DNA from: Aquabacterium sp. CECT 9606 | Lineage (GTDB): Bacteria; Pseudomonadota; Gammaproteobacteria; Burkholderiales; Burkholderiaceae_C | Length of the DNA: 64,000 bases | Assembly (NCBI RefSeq): GCF_918741295.1 | Contig: NZ_CAKKNB010000003.1 | Location: 924,577-988,576 of the forward strand | Direction of reading: 5' to 3' | Notes under the pieces: generated by a model | The model's input: only the letters and a program-made list of their open reading frames with translations | The model's database searches: none | Told to the model about the DNA's origin: nothing | In this document: piece after piece, positions 60,376-64,000 of the stretch | How the letters are laid out: each line of letters opens with the position of its first letter | Numbering within the stretch: the first letter of the stretch is position 1 | Made by a program: the position numbers and the translations under genes

Positions 60376-61172
60376 GTTCCGTCTCACCTCGCCGCGAACC
60401 CATCCTGCGCCTGGCCCTGCCCCTGCTCGCGGCCGCATGCCTGCTGGGCGTGTGGCAAGCCTGGGTCACGTACTTTGAAGTACCGGCCTACCTGGTGCCC
60501 TCGCCTTGGTTGATCGCCCAGACGCTGGTGGCCGACTGGGCCCTGTTGGGCCCCGCCTTGCTGGTGACCTTGAAAATCACCGTGCTGGCATTCGGTGCCT
60601 CGATCTTGATCGGCACCCTGATCGCCTTCGTGTTTGTACAAAGCCGCTGGATTGAGGCCGCGTTTTTTCCGTATGCGGTGCTGCTGCAAGTCACGCCCAT
60701 CGTGGCCATCGCCCCACTCATCATCATCTGGGTGAAGGACCCGACCTGGTCGATGGTGGTGTGCGCCACGCTGGTGGCCTTGTTCCCCATCATTGCCAAC
60801 ACCACCACCGGCCTGCGCAGCATCAACCCGGGGCTGGCCGATTACTTCAGGCTGCAAGGGGCCAGCCGCTGGCAATGGTTGGTGCGCCTGCGCATCCCCA
60901 GCGCCCTGCCCTTTTTCATGGCGGGGCTGCGCATCTCGGGCGGCCTGTCCTTGATTGGCGCGGTGGTGGCTGAGTTCGTGGCAGGCACTGGGGGCACGGG
61001 CACTGGGCTGGCCTACCAGATCCTGCAATCGGGCTACCAGCTCAACATCCCGCGCATGTTTGCCGCGCTGGTGCTGATCACCTTGACGGGCATTGGACTG
61101 TTCGCCGCGCTGGCCGCCCTGACACGGGGGGTGCTGGGTGGCTGGCACGAGTCTGCCCGGCCACTACACTGA
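60372..61172 (+). CDS. SsuC/TauC-type ABC transporter permease
   Basis: A 266-residue inner-membrane permease with about six hydrophobic segments. The coupling-loop motif is around LQGASRWQWLVRLRIPSALPFFMAGLRISGG, typical of the BPD transporter family. The start overlaps the ATPase stop (ATGA). It ends 32 bp before ureD, so read-through into ureD is likely. Confidence 0.92.
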   Translation: MSSVSPRREPILRLALPLLAAACLLGVWQAWVTYFEVPAYLVPSPWLIAQTLVADWALLGPALLVTLKITVLAFGASILIGTLIAFVFVQSRWIEAAFFPYAVLLQVTPIVAIAPLIIIWVKDPTWSMVVCATLVALFPIIANTTTGLRSINPGLADYFRLQGASRWQWLVRLRIPSALPFFMAGLRISGGLSLIGAVVAEFVAGTGGTGTGLAYQILQSGYQLNIPRMFAALVLITLTGIGLFAALAALTRGVLGGWHESARPLH

Positions 61173-61204
61173 GCGCCTTGCACTGAACTTTGTAGTTGTT
61201 GCCC

Positions 61205-62050
61205 ATGAGCTGGCTTGGCCACCTGACCCTGGATTACCGCCTTGATGGCCAGCGCACCATCGCCCACGACCTGCACCACGGTCCACTGCGCGTGTTGCAG
61301 CGCCTTTACCCGGAAGGCGATGCCGTTTGCCACCACGTCCTGGTGCATCCCCCGGGCGGCATTGCCGGCGGTGACGTGCTGGAGATCAACGCCAACCTGG
61401 CCTCGGGCAGCCATGCCCTGATCACCACGCCGGGGGCCACCCGTTTTTACCGCAGTGCTGGCGAGCTGGCTCAGCAATCATTGATCGCCAAGGTGGCCGG
61501 TGGCGCGCGGCTGGAATGGCTGCCTTTGGAAACCATCGCCTACCGGGGTTGCCGCGCCGAAAACCGCATGCGGTTCGAGCTGGCTCCTGGCGCCGAGATG
61601 ATGGGATGGGATGTGCTGGCCCTGGGCTTGCCAGCGGCGGGCGAGCTGTTCGACGACCCGGCCCATGCCGACGGCCACTACACCCAGGCCATTGACCTGC
61701 CAGGCGTGTGGCTGGAGCGGGGCACCATCCGCGCGAACGATCACCGCTTGCTGGACAGCCCCTTGGGCTGGGCGGGTCACCGCGTGATGGCAACGCTGTG
61801 GTTTGCCACCGGCCAGGCCATGTCCGGTGCACGCCGTGATGCCTTGCTGGACAGCGCCCGTGCCTTGATCGATGCCCATGCCTTGAACGCGCAAGCCGGT
61901 TGCACCAGCCCGCACGACGAAGTGGTGGTGGTGCGGGTGCTGGCGGACCGCGTGGAACCCATCATGCAGTTGCTGAGCTCGGTGAGGGGCGGCTGGCGTG
62001 ATGTGGCTTGGCAAATGGAAGCCTGCCCGCCACGGGTCTGGCGGACCTGA
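61205..62050 (+). CDS. ureD: Urease accessory protein UreD (UreH)
   Basis: A 281-residue scaffold protein that binds urease with UreF and UreG to deliver nickel. Motifs are VLVHPPGGIAGGDVLEI, ITTPGATRFYRS and LPLETIAYRGCRAEN, all typical of UreD. Length is normal and the frame is intact. No ureA, ureB, ureC, ureE, ureF or ureG is in the window; ureD is followed 10 bp later by the stop of a convergent gene. The usual ureD-ureABC order is therefore broken here. Confidence 0.93.
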   Translation: MSWLGHLTLDYRLDGQRTIAHDLHHGPLRVLQRLYPEGDAVCHHVLVHPPGGIAGGDVLEINANLASGSHALITTPGATRFYRSAGELAQQSLIAKVAGGARLEWLPLETIAYRGCRAENRMRFELAPGAEMMGWDVLALGLPAAGELFDDPAHADGHYTQAIDLPGVWLERGTIRANDHRLLDSPLGWAGHRVMATLWFATGQAMSGARRDALLDSARALIDAHALNAQAGCTSPHDEVVVVRVLADRVEPIMQLLSSVRGGWRDVAWQMEACPPRVWRT

Positions 62051-62060
62051 ACACTGGCGT

Positions 62061-64000
62061 TCAGCCAATGCGATCCAAGTCACGGGCCATCATGCTGGGC
62101 GCCTGCGCGCCGAAAAGACCCGCCGCTTTTTCGTCCATTTGATGTTCGCCGTGCGGGGCCAAGGGGTCGTCGGCCTCTTCGTCATCGCCATCAGGCCCAT
62201 TGCTGAGGCCCATCACGGGCAGAGGATCGATGGAACGCCAGGCAGGCGTGCTGATCATCAAGCTGGCCAACAACCCTGACATGCGGGCCGCCCACCACAC
62301 AGCGCCCACCGAGACCACGGCCCCCGATGTTTGCACGGCCACCTTCTGCACCTTGACCAATTGGTCGTCTGGCGTTTCTGTGAAGTTCAACAACGAGGCG
62401 TGAGAGCCACCTTGCTCGGAGCTGGCGTTCAAAGACAGATTCAAGCCAAGACCGCCTGATGCCTCCTCCACGGGTTTCACGCCGTTGATCGAGGCCATGA
62501 AGGCGCGGCCCGCGTTGAAGCCCAGGTCAAGCCCACCAAGATCCAGACGGAAGGTAAAGTCCTGGCCCTGGTAGCCGGCATTGAAGGACGCGGTGCTCGG
62601 GTAGCGGGCCAGTGCACTTGCCGACCCCGAGTTGGCGGCGCCAGACGCGCCGGTGGGGGGCAAGTCATTCAAGTTGCCTTGGTCAACGGCTGGGTTGCCA
62701 CCGCTGCCCTGGTCCTTGCCTGGTGCCGCCACAACCGGGTCGGGAATGGGATCGATCGTTGGTGGGGTGACGGGGGTCGACGCGTCAGGCTCAGAGCCAG
62801 TATCAATCGGGGTTGACGGCTTGGTCGGTGTGCTGATGCCCGTGCCCGGATTGACGATGATCACCTCATCCACCGGCGGGCTGGTCACCGAAATCACCAC
62901 GGTTCGCACACTGCTTTGCAATTGGCCGTCAAACGCCACGTAGGTGAACTGGTCCATGCCAGAGAATCCCGATGCAGCTTCATAGCGCAGGCTGCCATCG
63001 CTCAAGACGGTGAGTTGACCGTGCGTCACCGTGCTCATGACTTGCACGCTCAAGGTGTCGCCGTCCTGGTCAGTGGCGGTGCTCAGCAAGGTGCCTGCGT
63101 CCACGGTAACGGAAGGACTGGCCGACATGAGCATGCTGCCTGAGCTCAAGGTTGGCGCGTCGTTGACATTGGCCACGCTGGCACTGGAAGCGCTGGACAC
63201 GGTCTCTGGCGTTCCGTGTTGATCTGTGTAGGTGGCCAAGACGCGGATCTGGGCGCCCACATCGGCCTGCGAGAGGGTGTAGGTGCTGCCGGTGAGGCCC
63301 GTGTCCACGCCATTGCTCAGCCAGTGGTAGGTGATGGCACCCAAACCATCGGCATCGGCGATGGTGTCACTGGCGGTCAGGGTCTGGCCCTGGGCGGGCG
63401 TGCCGGTGATGATTACCGAGCCTGTTGGAGCGTCGTTGGCATTGGCAGTGGCCGCGGTGCCGCTGCTGTCCACACCCTCGTTGGTGCCATGGCCATCGGT
63501 GTAGGTCGCTTTAACCGACATGGCCGAGCCCACGTCCGCTTCGGTCAGAACGTAGGTGCTGCCGGTGACGCCGGTGTCCACACCGCCGCGGTACCAGTGG
63601 TAGGTGATCGTGCCCATGCCATCGATGTCGGCGATGTTGTTGCTGGCCGTCAAGGTTTGACCTTGGGTGACTGTGCCGCTGATGGTCACCGTGCCAGTGG
63701 GCGCATCGTTGACATTGGCCACGGCGGCGGTGGCCGCGCTGGTCACTGATTCGGCGGTGCCATGCGCATCTGTGTACGTGGCCACCGCCGTCATCACGGC
63801 GCCGACGTCCGACTCACTCAACACATAGGTCGTGCCAGTCGATCCGGTATCCACACCGCCGCGGTACCAGTGATAGGTGATCGTGCCCAGGCCATCGATG
63901 TCGGCAATATTATTGCTGGCCGTCAGCGTTTGGCCCTGCGTGGCAGTTCCACTGATGCTCACTGTGCCGGTAGGCGCATCGTTGATGTTCGCCACCGCCG
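62061..64000 (-). CDS. Large repeat-containing surface protein, N-terminus outside window
   Basis: At least 646 residues visible; the frame is open at the right edge. From the N-terminal side: three 91-residue Ig/cadherin-like repeats, each starting NDAPTG; a fourth, cadherin/tandem-95-like domain (NDAPTLSS to about 62880 in the DNA); a Pro/Thr/Ser-rich linker; a glycine-rich region; one probable membrane segment (VSVGAVWWAARMSGLLASLM); and an acidic cytoplasmic tail (DGDDEEADDP). This suggests a C-terminally anchored adhesin or envelope protein. No secretion signal can be judged because the start is missing. Confidence 0.87.
   Translation of the reverse strand, partial: AVANINDAPTGTVSISGTATQGQTLTASNNIADIDGLGTITYHWYRGGVDTGSTGTTYVLSESDVGAVMTAVATYTDAHGTAESVTSAATAAVANVNDAPTGTVTISGTVTQGQTLTASNNIADIDGMGTITYHWYRGGVDTGVTGSTYVLTEADVGSAMSVKATYTDGHGTNEGVDSSGTAATANANDAPTGSVIITGTPAQGQTLTASDTIADADGLGAITYHWLSNGVDTGLTGSTYTLSQADVGAQIRVLATYTDQHGTPETVSSASSASVANVNDAPTLSSGSMLMSASPSVTVDAGTLLSTATDQDGDTLSVQVMSTVTHGQLTVLSDGSLRYEAASGFSGMDQFTYVAFDGQLQSSVRTVVISVTSPPVDEVIIVNPGTGISTPTKPSTPIDTGSEPDASTPVTPPTIDPIPDPVVAAPGKDQGSGGNPAVDQGNLNDLPPTGASGAANSGSASALARYPSTASFNAGYQGQDFTFRLDLGGLDLGFNAGRAFMASINGVKPVEEASGGLGLNLSLNASSEQGGSHASLLNFTETPDDQLVKVQKVAVQTSGAVVSVGAVWWAARMSGLLASLMISTPAWRSIDPLPVMGLSNGPDGDDEEADDPLAPHGEHQMDEKAAGLFGAQAPSMMARDLDRIG
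63165..63437 (-). repeat. 273-bp coding repeat, unit 3
   Basis: Encodes 91 residues from NDAPTGSVIITG to ASVANV. It is more divergent than the other units (HWLSNGVD replaces HWYRGGVD) but has identical length and register. Confidence 0.9.
63438..63710 (-). repeat. 273-bp coding repeat, unit 2
   Basis: Encodes 91 residues from NDAPTGTVTISG to ATANA. Highly similar to unit 1 in both protein and DNA, including TASNNIADIDG and ITYHWYRGGVDTG. Confidence 0.92.
63711..63983 (-). repeat. 273-bp coding repeat, unit 1
   Basis: Encodes 91 residues from NDAPTGTVSISG to AAVANV. The residues at the window edge (VANI) match the end of a repeat, so at least one more unit probably lies beyond the edge. Confidence 0.92.

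Noticed and set aside
63165..63983. Regular tandem repeats that could suggest a CRISPR-like or satellite array
   Set aside because: The 273-bp period is a whole number of codons and the reading frame stays open; the units are protein domain repeats.

Overview
The window is high-GC, gene-dense bacterial chromosome. Gene content and order point to a betaproteobacterium of the Burkholderiales, probably Comamonadaceae or a close relative. The evidence is the yceD-rpmF-plsX-fabHDG-acpP-fabF block, a lone PEP-CTERM protein, a PuuD-type urate oxidase and the M61 peptidase/DUF3108 neighbourhood. This placement is inferred from family composition, not from a phylogeny. No rRNA, tRNA, CRISPR array, phage or insertion sequence was recognised, and no stretch over 300 bases lacks a gene.

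Region 1 (1-23.9 kb) is mostly housekeeping. On the minus strand lies the fatty-acid operon yceD, rpmF, plsX, fabH, fabD, fabG, acpP, fabF (fabF runs off the left edge). Divergent from it are maf and an RsmI-like methylase, followed by a DUF3429 membrane protein, an M61 peptidase and a DUF3108 protein. Then come a DsbC-type isomerase and a UbiH-family hydroxylase, an orphan hybrid kinase, ychF, a PEP-CTERM protein, a DUF72 protein coupled to an unusual recQ, a solitary cheW, an FtsX-like permease without its ATPase, and a DUF1275 protein.

Region 2 (23.9-36.9 kb) is a purine uptake and deamination locus built around a divergent regulatory gap. On the minus strand a LysR gene leads guanine deaminase, a BMP/Nup-type ABC importer (ATPase, two permeases, lipoprotein) and an adenine-deaminase-type enzyme. 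On the plus strand lie xdhA, xdhB and xdhC (xanthine dehydrogenase and its chaperone). Together they would import purines and turn adenine and guanine into hypoxanthine and xanthine, then urate.

Region 3 (36.9-47.8 kb) is accessory: a GFA protein, three AraC-type regulators, a methyltransferase, a secreted lipase, a VOC protein, a beta-lactamase-fold hydrolase, an exported metallo-beta-lactamase-fold protein and katG.

Region 4 (47.8-56.4 kb) completes urate breakdown. uraH and puuD (minus) face a GntR-led operon (plus): puuE, a UraD-allantoate amidohydrolase fusion, an M20-fold protein with several altered metal-ligand positions, pepD and a DTW (TapT-like) gene, all joined by start/stop overlaps. 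A palindrome centred on TGTATACA sits in the divergent gap.

Region 5 (56.4-64 kb) holds a membrane histidine kinase, an NMT1-type ABC transporter of unknown substrate, a ureD with no other urease gene in view, and the C-terminal part of a large surface protein with exact 91-residue repeats, cut by the right edge.

The strongest candidates for something not well described are the altered M20 protein in the ureide operon, the UraD-amidohydrolase fusion, the RecQ with a UvrD/PcrA-like tail, and the transporter-ureD block next to an otherwise complete purine-to-allantoate pathway.
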